39,907 nucleotides of DNA from Nemertoderma westbladi (GCA_032718475.1 JAUCBJ010002238.1:1-39907), one strand, 5' to 3'; counted from the stretch's first letter, positions 10,001-19,609 are shown. Notes: a model not told the origin generated them from the letters alone. Numbers and translations: made by a program.

Positions 10001-10298
10001 CAAGGACGCAGAAGAGGTCATCGCTTGAATTCAATGTGTTTGTATCTGCCTGTGTTAAATGACGATTAGGTGTTGATGCAGATAAAGGGGCTATTTGGGC
10101 AGCAGCAATACCAGACTCATGAGAGCTCGCGGTTGAGAGAGTTATTAATTGAGAACTGAAGACTGGGGACGCGGTTTGGTTAAATTGAAATAAATCCGAC
10201 GATGATATGTTATTTACATCACTACCATCAACAGAGTTGCTTTTGTTGGTTCTAGCCAAATTATTTTTTAAATCTAGTTGTACCCCTCGATTCACCAT
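7050..10298 (-). CDS. HELQ: Helicase POLQ-like (HELQ/Hel308 family), intronless
   Basis: A 1082-residue superfamily 2 helicase. HELQ is a 3'-5' ssDNA-dependent helicase of replication-coupled interstrand crosslink repair and homologous recombination, acting in the nucleus with RPA and RAD51 paralogues. Seen in order: a disordered Ser/Asn-rich N-terminus (about 1-290) with a degenerate tandem peptide (NFKRTNVLKSA / NFKRTDILNSG); YKWQQECL near 320; Walker A LPTSGGKT near 338-345; DELH at 444-447; GMSATLSN near 473; AYHHSGLTADER; TLAAGVNLPA; QMCGRAGRAG near 683-692; then winged-helix and ratchet regions; and a C-terminal helix-hairpin-helix (VPGVKLSRARQLLQ near 988). All catalytic motifs are intact and the length matches vertebrate HELQ (about 1100). 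The start is the first ATG of the frame. The whole gene is one exon, whereas vertebrate HELQ has many introns. Confidence 0.95.
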   Translation of the reverse strand: MVNRGVQLDLKNNLARTNKSNSVDGSDVNNISSSDLFQFNQTASPVFSSQLITLSTASSHESGIAAAQIAPLSASTPNRHLTQADTNTLNSSDDLFCVLEIDKIVSNSTHEIDEIVANDKNKCNKSVPVSEDCSTYNSDMEVQFNLGFGSAKDMFISSSTGSRESNFASKSTPSYKDHHPNPDATPHKLEHIIKSQKPLRLLHSPAYKHSVQQSFGIQKLNRIVAPSRNVNRPKRLISTLPRKTSNFKRTNVLKSASLNFKRTDILNSGIPLLSPSQHTESDHDHDDQICPPAQPDTFFGLPIKVKQLLQEHRGISTLYKWQQECLQLSQSTPRNLIYCLPTSGGKTLVAEILIFYQLLCCKKNAILILPFVSIVQEKFRMLTPFALELGFYTEEYAGSKGAFPPKIHRLRQTLYIATIEKAHTLVNSMIENCKIDTLGLVVVDELHMIGEGGSRGSSLELTLSKLKYCSQSTRIVGMSATLSNVEHLTTFLNAELFSSNFRPVELTEYVKVEDNIFKVTEHEANLLQLSRKVDFNYNSKMKLQDPDNLIGLVSEVLPKHSCLIFCPTKRNCQAVAELIVRNMPALMKEVKSAERYELVEKLVLDTGSICPTLSTTLPFGVAYHHSGLTADERKLIEDGFLSGTLCLLACTSTLAAGVNLPAKRVIIRSLYIGDQLLSRSQYKQMCGRAGRAGFDSTGESILIAQKNDVFKAKELVSGEMDSCYSSLMYDGGRGVTSLTLNVIALQLTSTMPALVEFMNHTLIALQSERNEVDLAEASCTSLDELISKGLVIRTTSEEICCFKPTDFGRAVFKGAIDVRWCVRLYDDLKAATKNLAVCNWLHLLFLVTPYDYVSQVNIDWTIYLHQFHLLSTDEVHVARLIGVSESYLTRKASGISKSKHTPNDLILKRFYLTLMLRHLIKEASVWHVANMFAVSRGFLQQMLSTTASFCSCVVHFCKEVEELWAFDPLLSCLQRAIQFCCKKDLIPLMEVPGVKLSRARQLLQAGYKSLQGLARANPEDIVKNVKHMSRKLANQIVSSAKLLIRDKAEELRNEANELLGGTTSPSNPIYDDLLQQWKDSNK

Positions 10299-12598
10299 AA
10301 TTGTAAATCGAAATACAGTTCATAAATAGCAGCATATACTTATATATCGATCGATATAAGTAGGTAAATCGACGGTTAGGTTGTGCACTATGCAGTTCAG
10401 TCTGTCAGTGTGCAGTGGTGGCGTTAGATAGAAAACTTAAATGGTTAAAAATAGTAATAAGTACCGTATATATACATACAATTCCTAATTCGTTATCAAA
10501 AATAATACTATTGTATATTGTGTATTGTTATCATCAAAATTCCCTTTAGGATATTTCTTGGTCAGTATCTCAAGACCATTGACTGAATATTTTAAATAAT
10601 TTGATTAAAAAATGATGGAGGAGTAATAGTATTACTGTATTGTATTCATTGCAGGCCTATACTGACCAGCTGACAGACTGCTATTGTCTGATTGTAGCTT
10701 TGCTGCCAGACTGTGCTGTATTCTGTATTGCAGGTGAGGGTTAGGTCAGTAGGTCAGTAGGTTGGCCCTTACCACTAGGCTGCTTGAATTGAAACGTGAT
10801 TTTATCTAAAAGCCTAACCCAGTCCCCAGCCAAGGTGTACTATATACAAGGCCATGCCACCGAGTTAACTGAGGGGCGGTGCCGGTGACTGGGGGCAAGA
10901 TTGTTTTTACAACAATTTGATATTTTGATATGGGGAGAGTTCTATAAATTCTAAAAAGTACGCCTTGTTCCCAGCGCGGTTCAAGGTTCGAGATCAGCTG
11001 CAGCTGCAACGTCAGCGTCAGGACTCAGGGTCAGGCTGAGGCAGGATACTGACAATAGGCTACGGGACGCAGTTCAGCAGTTATGGAATTACTACGGCAG
11101 TACGGCTGTACGGTAGAACGTAGAAGCAACATCAGAACATGGCTGTACGCTGTATGCTGTAAGCAATTGAATACAGAAATAAAAAGAATCTGATGTATTA
11201 GGGTAATAACAAATAGGCAATACAGCAATAGCAATATTGATGCCGAACGTTTTTATAATTATTGTGTTGTTGTTGTTGCTTTTATTGAGGCCTATACCTT
11301 ACATATCTTATCCACTGTTTTCGTTTGTCCTAAAGGTCTTATCACTGTATCATAATTACAATATTTTTTTGTAAAATTACAATAATTTTGTGGTTGTTAC
11401 ATTTATACATTTTAATTTTTAACTCGTATCCACTATGTTTGTTAGTCCTAAATTTTACCATAATTATATTGTAAATAGTGTTTCCAATCTATTGAAGGCC
11501 ATTTTATTTATCTATGGTTTTTCTATTTTGTACTGTTCAGCTGTTTTCAGACTGTCAGATAAAACACATTTTCTAGGACATGTTACATGTTGAACACCAT
11601 GTACTGTACATTTGTTTGTTGCCGTTACCTTTTCCTACTTTATATGTTATATTTTAATGCTATCCTTAGTGGTTAGTGCTTGTTTTAACTGATTTAACGT
11701 CAAATAAAAATTTCCAATTCCATTCCAATCTGTCTGTCTGTATGTCAGCCAATTGATGCGCTTTTTTAGTTTAGCTCGTAAATTGGAAAATGTGATAATA
11801 GCCTGATCGAGCTACACATGTAGTCCGATCGGGCTAAAATACCAGAGGTTCGCATATGAACTATAACTCAGTGTACGGTAATTAAGTCATCAAGTAACTG
11901 AGTAATGCAGTACCGGTACCGGTACTACTGTACTGCAGTACGAGTACAGTAATGTCAATTGTCAATGTGATGGTCAGACGGTACACTGGTAGAGTGTCAA
12001 GCATTCAAGAGTACAAAGTGGCAAGGCCGTAATCCCGGCTGCCCGGCCGTAACCTGAAACCTGATCGGCTAACTGTACCTGTACAGTGCCACAGTGCCGG
12101 TACTGCAGTACAGCACTGCAGCAGTGTAGCATCGACGGTACCGTCGATGCGTCATAGGCCTACCCTACGTAATACCGTACTGCCTGACTGCCGTAATCCA
12201 TAGGCCTATCTCAGTATCTGCATATCTGTCTGGCAGTTCTGATAAATCCTGAAATCCTTCAAATGCAACTGATGTGCTGATGTGATGCAGTTGCCAATAC
12301 TGCAATATATACCCAGACAGCCAGATAGGCCTACCGGTAACTACTGAAGTAGCCATAGTATAATTACCGGTATAATTGTTCGCTAAAATGGCTTTGCAGC
12401 TTTTGCCGCACGAAGGAAGGCCCCACTTGCCACTCGCACTCGTTTCTGCTTACTGGCTGTACTGCAGATGGTTGTTGAATGCTTTCTGCTGTCTGGCTGT
12501 TCTGTATTGTATTTGTATATCAAATTACTGAATTACAATAGATTCAAATTTCCCTCTCTTCCAGTCATAACATCACCAGGATGTCTGTGATTGCTTAT
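10299..12598. other. Intergenic, rich in short palindromic words; upstream of HELQ
   Basis: No coding region recognised. The HELQ-proximal part has a near-palindrome of TATCGATCGATA type at about 10339-10356, roughly 45 bp upstream of the ATG. The remainder is dense in TAGGCCTA, GTACCGGTAC, CTGCAGTAC and similar self-complementary words. Confidence 0.6.
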
Positions 12599-12606
12599 GT
12601 GCCAAC
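12599..12606. repeat. 8-bp target-site duplication, left copy
   Basis: GTGCCAAC immediately precedes the left TIR and recurs exactly at 15001-15008 after the right TIR. Eight base pairs is the duplication length of P-superfamily transposons. Confidence 0.93.
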
Positions 12607-12666
12607 CATAGCCTACTATATTACAGGCCGTGCCAACGTGCAGATACAATTCTGACTTGGCGGCCG
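12607..12666 (+). repeat. Left terminal inverted repeat of the P-like element
   Basis: Sixty bases matching the reverse complement of 14941-15000 except at two A/G positions. It ends at CGGCCG, beyond which the two ends diverge completely. Confidence 0.93.
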
Positions 12667-13036
12667 AGTTGGACTTGGAACCAGACTCCGCAATAAGCCA
12701 GTAGGCCTACAGCCAGACAGCAATACCTGAATTCAGCATTGGAGCCTACACAGTTACACTACCTACAGACTGACAGACCTAGGTGTGTTCCGTGTCTTAC
12801 TTGTATGTGTACTGGTACTCCCTTTTGAGAAGTTTTAGATAAGTTTTAGGCTACTTGTGCCTTTGCGCCGAAAGTCTTCGACGCAGCATTACGACCGGCG
12901 TCGGAAGTGGAAGCCATCGCAAAGATGTGCAGCGCCGGCGCTAAAATTTAGAACTATTTAAAACTACCAATTAAAACTATAGGCCTAAGTCTACCGGTAT
13001 TCAGGTATTAGGCCTACTTGGTGCTTGGATATCGAT

Positions 13037-13372
13037 ATGCCTCGGAAGTGCTGCGTGCCAGAGTGCCTGGTCGGTCAAACTATAAAAACGCCACACCATG
13101 CAGCGTTTTCCGTATTCCAGGCTGCCAGGGGAGGAGCCCTATAGATCGTCATGGATTTCCGTATTATCAAAAGTGCGTGCTAATTTGCATGTGACTAAAC
13201 AAACCGTTGTTTGTGAACTCCACTGGCCTGAAAACCATGAAAAGCGCCGTGCTTATCGCTCAATTAAAATGATTCCAGCAGATCCACCATCTGTGTGGCC
13301 AGACATCGCTCCAAGTTGTACGCCCACGCCCACCCACGCTAACAACCGTCCCCGCAACCGTAAACTCTGAAA
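13037..13372 (+). pseudogene. THAP domain of the P-like transposase, frameshifted
   Basis: The ATG at 13037 opens MPRKCCVPECLVGQTIKT, the start of a THAP C2CH zinc finger (Cys5 or Cys6 with Cys10). The frame then fails, and the rest of the domain continues one frame over from about 13095: RFPYSRLPGEEPYRSSWISV, and VVCELHW supplying the Cys and His ligands. All four likely zinc ligands are thus present but split by a single-base shift. In P elements this domain binds the internal transposase sites next to the TIRs. The second frame stops at about 13370, just before the C-terminal piece starts in a third frame, marking the internal deletion. Confidence 0.85.
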
Positions 13373-13384
13373 CTCGTTGCATCT

Positions 13385-14669
13385 ATGCGATCATTACGGC
13401 CGGACGATTTACCCCAGTTTCTGGAGGGGGATATTGTGACTTATGGATTTATACATTTGTTCAAATGTATTCGCAATAACTGGATCACAGAAAAATCGAA
13501 AACTATCGAATTTGATGGATGTGTAGCGAAATGGTCCTGTATTGAAAGTCTCTTTGAACGAGAAAAGGCATCATCAATAAAGATTGTCCATCGATTGACA
13601 CAGAAGGCAGTGTACCCAAAGCCTATTGAAAGACAGGATGTTTCTGCTATGCTCCGTGTGTTTTGTGATGAAACTGTTGTTGCTCTTCGTACTCACGTTG
13701 ATCCCACTGATGATGATAAAGAAACCGCAACTTTCATTGAGAAGTTCGTTCGCGCATTTAAGATACTTAAAATTCGCAGTCGCAGTGAAGACCAGCACTT
13801 AAACGACCCACTGCACCAACCATTTACAGACTCAAATGACCCACGACTCTCCGAGTTACTGATGCTGGCTAACCAAATCGACTCAATGGATTGCAAAAAT
13901 AACAACCTTCGCTGTCATACTTTTACTATTGATACTGCTAAGGCCATCTCTCATACATTTCGTGGCATTGTACATTTGATTCGCCATTGTCTCAACAATA
14001 GTTTTCAATATGTACTCTCCGGTCAGTTTACCACTGATCCCCTGGAAAAGGCGTTTGGACGGATCCGACAGTCAGCAGGCGGTACTTATTTCATATCTGC
14101 AGTCCAGGCAATGCAATATTACTCAATACAAAAGACCAAATTAATAACTGCATTGGATCAAGATTTTCTAGATTTTCAATCAACTAGCGGAGCTCATAAA
14201 TGTGATAACTGTGCTTTCATGCTAACCGAAGAGGATGCTGCAGTATTCGATTCCTTGTCAGCCCTTGAGGTTGACGAGTTGGCCTTCGACACAAAGTCTG
14301 CTTTGCTATATGTTGCTGGTTATATACAGCGTTATATTCCCAACGATGATGACGATGACACATACTTTTATGCAATGCAGTTTGGCGGCTTTCTTGGTGA
14401 ACTAAATCGAGGGAAATTGGTTACACCATCCGATACCTTTGTCCAGTTTACATTCTTTGCTTACATCATGTTTATTAGTTTACAAGCACAGACTATGTCG
14501 TTTTAGTTTAACCAATATTTTTGAAACAATTGCGGATAGTTATTTCGCCCAAGTCGTGCCAAAGGTGTGCTGTACCGGACTGTGCAACATATTTCTTAAT
14601 AATTACAGTGTATTAGTCACCCCTACAAGCTCTAATGAAACATCAATTAAAGCAATCAAGTTGTGCTAA
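13385..14669 (+). pseudogene. C-terminal region of P/THAP9-type transposase, frameshifted near its end
   Basis: The open frame 13385-14506 (373 codons) begins within the transposase core: HLFKCIRNNW near residue 25, then DPLEKAFGRIRQSAGG near residue 218, and LLYVAGYIQRY near residue 308. These are conserved blocks of THAP9-like proteins. A frameshift near 14470-14490 moves the true C-terminus into another frame, LCRFSLTNIFETIADSYF then NIFLNNYSVLVTP, ending at 14669. The nominal ATG at 13385 is inside the domain and is not a natural start. The upstream catalytic part is deleted. Confidence 0.9.
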
Positions 14670-14940
14670 TGATATGTTTTATTTATTGCCATACAGTAAA
14701 GTTAATTACGTTAAGTGTGAAGTTATCAGGCTAAGTATAAAGTAACACCATAAGTGTAAAGACCAATTTCAATTAATTATAATCCAGCAGATTAACAGAC
14801 AAACTGTAATCAATGACATAAAGTTTAATTAAAGTTTCATAACGTATGCATGCATCCTACGGAAAACGTATTTAGTGCATAGTTATCAGGTTTTGTGATG
14901 ATGACACCACCACTAATAGTATAGGTAGGTTATTACAGGT

Positions 14941-15000
14941 CGGCCGCCAAGTCAGAATCGTACCTGCACGTTGGCACGGCCTGTAATATAGTAGGCTATG
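14941..15000 (-). repeat. Right terminal inverted repeat of the P-like element
   Basis: Reverse complement of the left TIR, with two differences. It is followed directly by the second GTGCCAAC duplication. Confidence 0.93.
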
Positions 15001-15008
15001 GTGCCAAC
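15001..15008. repeat. 8-bp target-site duplication, right copy
   Basis: GTGCCAAC, identical to 12599-12606. Confidence 0.93.
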
Positions 15009-15398
15009 GCCAAATCGAGGTAGACGAGTAAGAGTACGCACGCACTAAAATACTATCCAGATTTTTCTCACGCTATGTCTTACGTCTTTGTTGATCGAAA
15101 TGAAAAATAATAATAATTACTGTACATATATAATCTAAAATATTTGCCACATATAAGACATGAAATACTTAAATATAAACTATTGTATTTATTATATTGC
15201 ATGGTATAAATGTTTATTATTCACAACAAACTAAAGGGGGTGTATTTTTATTGCATCGAAAGCGCTGCACCCCCCCCCCCCCCCCCCCCCCCTCTTCCCA
15301 TCTGCAAATATTAGTGTAAAATCCCAATAATAAAAGCACAAAAATTGCAATAATTTATCATTCATTATAATAAATCTTCAATCAATCAAATCCCTAGC
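15009..15398. repeat. AT-rich spacer with a 23-bp poly(C) run
   Basis: Uninterrupted C from 15270 to 15292, otherwise AT-rich. No gene is recognised between the two P-type elements. Confidence 0.8.
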
Positions 15399-15960
15399 CT
15401 ACTTATAATTACTGTAGTTTGAATATGACAATTTTATTATATCATTTTGAAAATATTCCTTACTAGATTTTTGAATTTTTAATGTGCTGTAGTTATTTAG
15501 GAATATGTTACCTACAGTCATACGTATCTCACTTTCATTTGTATCGAAATTATACGCTTCGGAAATAGAAATAAAATTGTCCATAAGCGATGTGCGACAA
15601 ATAGACATTTCTACATTAGAAAATAACATAATCAGAAGAACTTAAAAACTTCTTACCCAACGTAGATTTAGGGCACATATCCCCATATCCCACTGTGGTC
15701 ATGGTAACTATATAACCTGGCAAATATTATCATCAAGTTTATTTAATCCTCTTCGGTCGAGTCTATTAAGATATCCTCCACGAAGTCTATAATATTAGAA
15801 TGTCAACTCAGCATTATAGGTAGCATTACGCCACGGCGTGTAACGTATCCGGCGATGTAAAGCAATGTAAATTTGTTAGCTGTTGATAAAGATTCACAGT
15901 TCCGTTGTTGTGGTGTGGTGTCACTTTGCCAAACACACTACTAATGAGAACCTGATCGGT
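15399..15960 (-). pseudogene. Second P/THAP9-type transposase relic, C-terminal region
   Basis: Minus-strand blocks run in the same order as in the element at 12.6-15.0 kb: STANKFTLLYIAGYVTR (start near 15880), GGYLNRLDRRGLNKLDDNIC (near 15720-15782), then CRTSLMDNFISISEAY (15560-15600) and NIFLNNYSTLKIQKSSKE (near 15455-15510). They align with LLYVAGYI, GGFLGELNRGKL, LCRFSLTNIFETIADSYF and NIFLNNYSVL of the first element. It is an older, clearly different copy with stops and frameshifts. I see no TIRs. Between DNICQ and the CRTSL block there are about 60-70 extra bases that encode a potassium-channel-like motif (separate entry). Confidence 0.8.
15657..15716 (-). other. Potassium-channel selectivity-filter coding segment inside the P relic
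   Basis: The minus strand reads YIVTMTTVGYGDMCPKSTLG, which has the signature TVGYGD filter and flanking residues of six-TM potassium channels (Kv type; Slo is less likely because of the Pro after GYGD). It is bounded by TATATAG on the 5' side and GGTAAGAAG on the 3' side. These look like a splice acceptor and donor and would define an exon of about 51 nt. Transposase relic sequence lies on both sides in the correct order. No S5, S6 or other channel exon was recognised in the window. It is probably a captured or pseudo-exon. Confidence 0.55.
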
Positions 15961-18300
15961 CTATTTAGAGACATCAGAGCTGTTAACGTTCGTATACTTG
16001 GAAGCTGATAATCATCCCGAAATTTTGTATAGGTTGCAAATATATTGTATATTATAATATAATTGTATAGGTGAAATATTTGAATGCGCTAATACAGTAA
16101 ATGTTTCCGTGGGATAGAGTTTATATCAGCGAATAACATTACTCAGATGGTACTCAAGTGTCATCCTAGGATTAAGTTTATCAACTCTCAGTTATGAAGT
16201 TATATAATCGCGCATTACACACCACAATGAAAAGCTTCAAAACTGAGATTCTCAGAGTTTAAAGAGAAATCGAGGAACTCCTTCAACATATTCCACCGAT
16301 TGTACATAAATACTTTATATTATACTGGAAAGACCACCAGACCGGTCGGCTAAATCCTGATTATCTAAATCTTTAAAATAACTCTCATTTCATATTCTTG
16401 GCGGTTCCGCATAGCTGAAGAGATGCGCTTAGTTAGTTCCACGCTCCGGGGGCGGGGGCGTATCTGCATTATACTGTACAGTAGAGTTGGGAACCGAAGG
16501 CAATATCGTACAGTAGGATAATATTAGCGGGTCTCAATTTCCCGCGATAATTGGCAGTAGAGAAGTTTTCTGGGCAGCTGTCTACAAACAACAGTATTTT
16601 AAGAGTCGGGAAGGTTATCCCGGGGGATACTGTGAACCGAAATGGGAGTAGTACTCCCATTTCTAAAATATAATTGAATTTGCATGCGTACACGCAGCAC
16701 TTAGCGTACATAAAAAAATAAATATATTATCTGTTACGTTTTCTGTAGGACGCCTTGGCCAGCGGAATTGCCATTGGCCGCACACATACCGGTACTGTGC
16801 CTACACAGAACCTACAAAGAACATTATAGCAGCTTCTATCACCTGCTGTTCCCCCGTTATCAAATTTATCCTACCTGGTACTTATGATTTATTGAGTACG
16901 GGTAGTAATGATACAGTACATGTATATCCTAACATCAGGTGTGGTAAAGTGAAAGTAATACATACTTTATATGATTACAGGCGAGTCGCTTTAACATTGA
17001 AGTTTAACTAGTGGCGTGCAAGCACGCGGGGATGCAAATCTTCAATCTTCAGAACACTTCTATTAATTAATTAATATTCTGTAGGCCTACTAATATTTAA
17101 CTTTTTAAATCACTTTATTCCTTTAGGCCTGACAATGATCCAATTTTCTATAACTTTTTAGAGTAACATAAACATAATAAATAAACAAAAAAACATAATT
17201 TCCTTTTGTAATCTAGAAACTCCCTCCATTACATACAGTAAGTTATTTGTGTTATTATTATTTCTGTTATTGGTGTTATTTTACCATCGCGTCTATAGCC
17301 CTTTTCGTTTATTTCATTTTTTTGCAAAAACTAATGACTGTATTTTTCTGAAAATTGCTTTACAGTATACACCCATTCTGACCATACACTACAGGAGGAT
17401 ACTAAAAACAACACAATTGACCGGATAGTTTCGGAGCCTTTCGTGTGACAAACAGACAGAGACGATTTTCTTACAGTAAGTAAATCTAGATTTACAAATA
17501 ATTATTTTCAGAACGGGTGAATATCCGTTGGGCTATTGGACTCATTCTACAATACTGTACAAGGCACTTATTGGAAGTTAATTAAAGAGATACAGTTAGG
17601 TGATTAATATCATTCGCGCGTAACATTTACTTTCATACTATTCATTCCATACGCATACATAAGTTTACGTCATTCAAAGATAGAAACGGCAACTTTTGGT
17701 TATTTGTGGTTTTAATACCATAATCTGCGTAAAGAATGATATGAAGCTTAACGGTATCCACCGCGGTGATTGTCCTTGCTCATGCATGCTTTAAATCTCA
17801 CCAGCCTGTCGCCGCTAAAACCCAACGAATATAAATGGAGAGGGTTTAGTGATTTCCTCGCCTGCTTTCAATCTCGATACATCTGTTGCATTTCCTCTAT
17901 CCGGTCAAAATCACCCAATTAGTCACAATTTGGTTGTATCATATTTATTATTAAATTAAAGCGAATATATAAGACCTCATTTAGTCGTTAATAGCAAAGA
18001 TTTTTTCTCGGTAACTAAGATTATATTATATTTTTTCACTTCTGAAACATTTTATTATTCTGCTTTTGCAGTGGAATTTAAAAAGCAAAACGTATTTTAC
18101 GGAGTGAAAAATAAGTATTTTTGACGATAACAGTTCCATAATAAAAATGAACAATGTTGTATGGTGTGGGGCGAGCCACGTAGGGGTAGAATTAGTGGAC
18201 CCGTCCGTCGTTGGCGTTGTCGGAAATGTTTGAACGGTAATAAGTCGGTTAATCATGAATGAAATGGAACAAACGTGGTACACATGTGGTCTATCAAACG
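15961..18300. other. AT-rich intergenic DNA, nothing recognised
   Basis: Only short open frames with no family resemblance on either strand. It contains a few TAGGCCTA words and simple A/T runs. Confidence 0.6.
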
Positions 18301-18304
18301 TTTA

Positions 18305-18530
18305 GAAATTCTCCAGAGAGGCAGACCTCTGTAATTCGTCTGTCTGCAGCTAGGGGGCGAATTGACAGAAACGTAAAAGTAACTGCAATCATAGAACCAA
18401 CCAGATTCATTTGAAATTTGGTATGAGTGACCTATGTACGAACATTGCTGAATAGAGAAATTCTGCTCACAGACAGACTTTTACAGTCCCTCTGTCTCGC
18501 CGCTAGGGGGCAAATGCGAAATATTTGTCC
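18305..18530 (+). repeat. Two diverged ~155-bp tandem units with CTCF-like cores
   Basis: Two stretches share the order CAGAC...CTGTCT(G/C)...GCTAGGGGGC. The GCTAGGGGGC cores are at 18348-18358 and 18501-18511. Both are in the same orientation and match the CTCF core CC(A/G)CTAGGGGGC closely. CTCF is conserved in bilaterians, but these could equally be fixed words of a satellite-like repeat. Confidence 0.5.
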
Positions 18531-18619
18531 AGTAATTGTACCTCTCGCAAAGGCTCATCTGGACTTACGTGCTGCGCGAAGTCCCCACGTACGTGTGATA
18601 CGGACTTTCATTTAGGCCT

Positions 18620-19250
18620 AAAATAGGCCCCACTACTGTATAACCTCTGAGTGGCCAGTTTTCTAATCTATTTTTTTGTTTCCACGAATTTATTTGCAAA
18701 CTCGTTTGAACGAATTTACAAAACTCAGGGAAACAAATCTAATTGGCTGGAGTGGTTTCCACTGTACTGTTATACTGTACCAACTCACATCCAATCAAAG
18801 AATCCGAATAAAGAATCAGAGAATTTAAAAGATGATACATTTTAAGGAATAGCTGTAGTTTACAGTATGTTTTAATGGGACAACTCAAAATCAAGAAGTT
18901 TCCAACTCAAAACTACTTAATCCACCACTGTATATTTCTATGTTGCACCACTGAACCAGTCTTGTGTACAGTACAGTTAGTAGTAGGCCTATTGTGTACA
19001 GTATATAGGCAATGCAAACAATAATTGGTAATAAATAGCCAGTTATCGTCTTGAACGTACTGATAGACTTACCGCACCACAATGAAAAGTGTACATACAT
19101 ACTGTAGGCTCTATTAAGAAATAACGAATTATCTTTAAATAAACTCATATACTGTATACAGTATGTAATACAGTAAAATACTATATACTGTAGTTAATGT
19201 CCAAGTAGAGTATTATAGCCTCTTATATTTCATTTCGATTTAATTGTTAT
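18620..19250. other. AT-rich spacer upstream of the cysteine-rich peptide gene
   Basis: No coding region is recognised. ACTGTA/TACAGT words are frequent (for example 19140-19200). No convincing TATA element is placed at a fixed distance from 19284. Confidence 0.5.
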
Positions 19251-19283
19251 ATTCGGTCGGTACGTGCTTGAAGATCACCAGCA

Positions 19284-19499
19284 ATGGGGAAACTACTTAT
19301 AATCCTATTCAGTGTCTTATTGTTTATCGCAGTTACTATGGCAGACGAACAACAATGCGTTGATGACTGCAAACACTGTTACGACAGCCCCTATACGCAG
19401 TCACGTTTGACCGATTGTTGCTACGGTTGCTATGGATTATACACTGGAAGTGAAGTCATAATCACTTACGATAGTGACGGAGTGATCCTCTGCACATGA
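19284..19499 (+). CDS. Small secreted cysteine-rich peptide
   Basis: 71 codons. A strong signal peptide (Lys3, then a Leu/Ile/Val core to about residue 18) with probable cleavage after TMA at 20 leaves a mature peptide of about 51 residues starting DEQQC. Cysteines are at 25, 29, 32, 45, 46, 49 and 70: pattern C-x3-C-x2-C-x12-CC-x2-C-x20-C. Seven cysteines mean either one free thiol or an intermolecular disulfide. The mature part is acidic and rich in Tyr and Asp. The start has a good context (AGCAATGG), and AATAAA lies at 19597-19602, 98 bp past the stop. It is a single coding exon as seen. I do not recognise a family; a secreted signalling, defence or structural peptide are all possible. 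Confidence 0.6.
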   Translation: MGKLLIILFSVLLFIAVTMADEQQCVDDCKHCYDSPYTQSRLTDCCYGCYGLYTGSEVIITYDSDGVILCT

Positions 19500-19596
19500 T
19501 GCTGATATGTGGTGACATTCAGATAATACTATAGTCCAGGCAAATTGCAAATAATTCTGTAATATTACAAAGTCGTCTGATATTTCTAACATAAAA

Positions 19597-19602
19597 AATA
19601 AA
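19597..19602 (+). promoter_or_regulatory. Poly(A) signal for the cysteine-rich peptide gene
   Basis: AATAAA in a short A-rich stretch, 98 bp beyond the stop codon, gives a compact 3' UTR. Confidence 0.5.
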
Positions 19603-19609
19603 TAATTCA

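Larger units (their letters stand above)
12607..15000 (+). mobile_element. P-element-like (THAP9-type) transposon, internally deleted
   Basis: A complete 2394-bp insertion. The 60-bp terminal inverted repeats (12607-12666 and 14941-15000) start CATAGCCTACTATATTACAG and differ at two positions. The flanking 8-bp duplication is exact. Inside is a transposase remnant with an N-terminal THAP zinc-finger and the conserved C-terminal region of P/THAP9 transposases, both frameshifted. The middle, including most of the catalytic core, is missing. The total coding content is about 540 residues, against 751 for Drosophila P transposase. P transposases are GTP-dependent cut-and-paste enzymes. This copy cannot make a complete one, so it is a non-autonomous derivative, though intact ends could be mobilised by an enzyme supplied elsewhere. 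Confidence 0.93.

Noticed and set aside
15600-15720. Normal exon of a host Kv channel gene on the minus strand
   Set aside because: No S1-S6 or T1 exons were recognised on either side, and collinear transposase remnants flank the segment; reported instead as a captured or pseudo-exon.
18427-18615. 62-residue plus-strand frame
   Set aside because: Lies within the diverged tandem repeat with CTCF-like cores and has no coding character.
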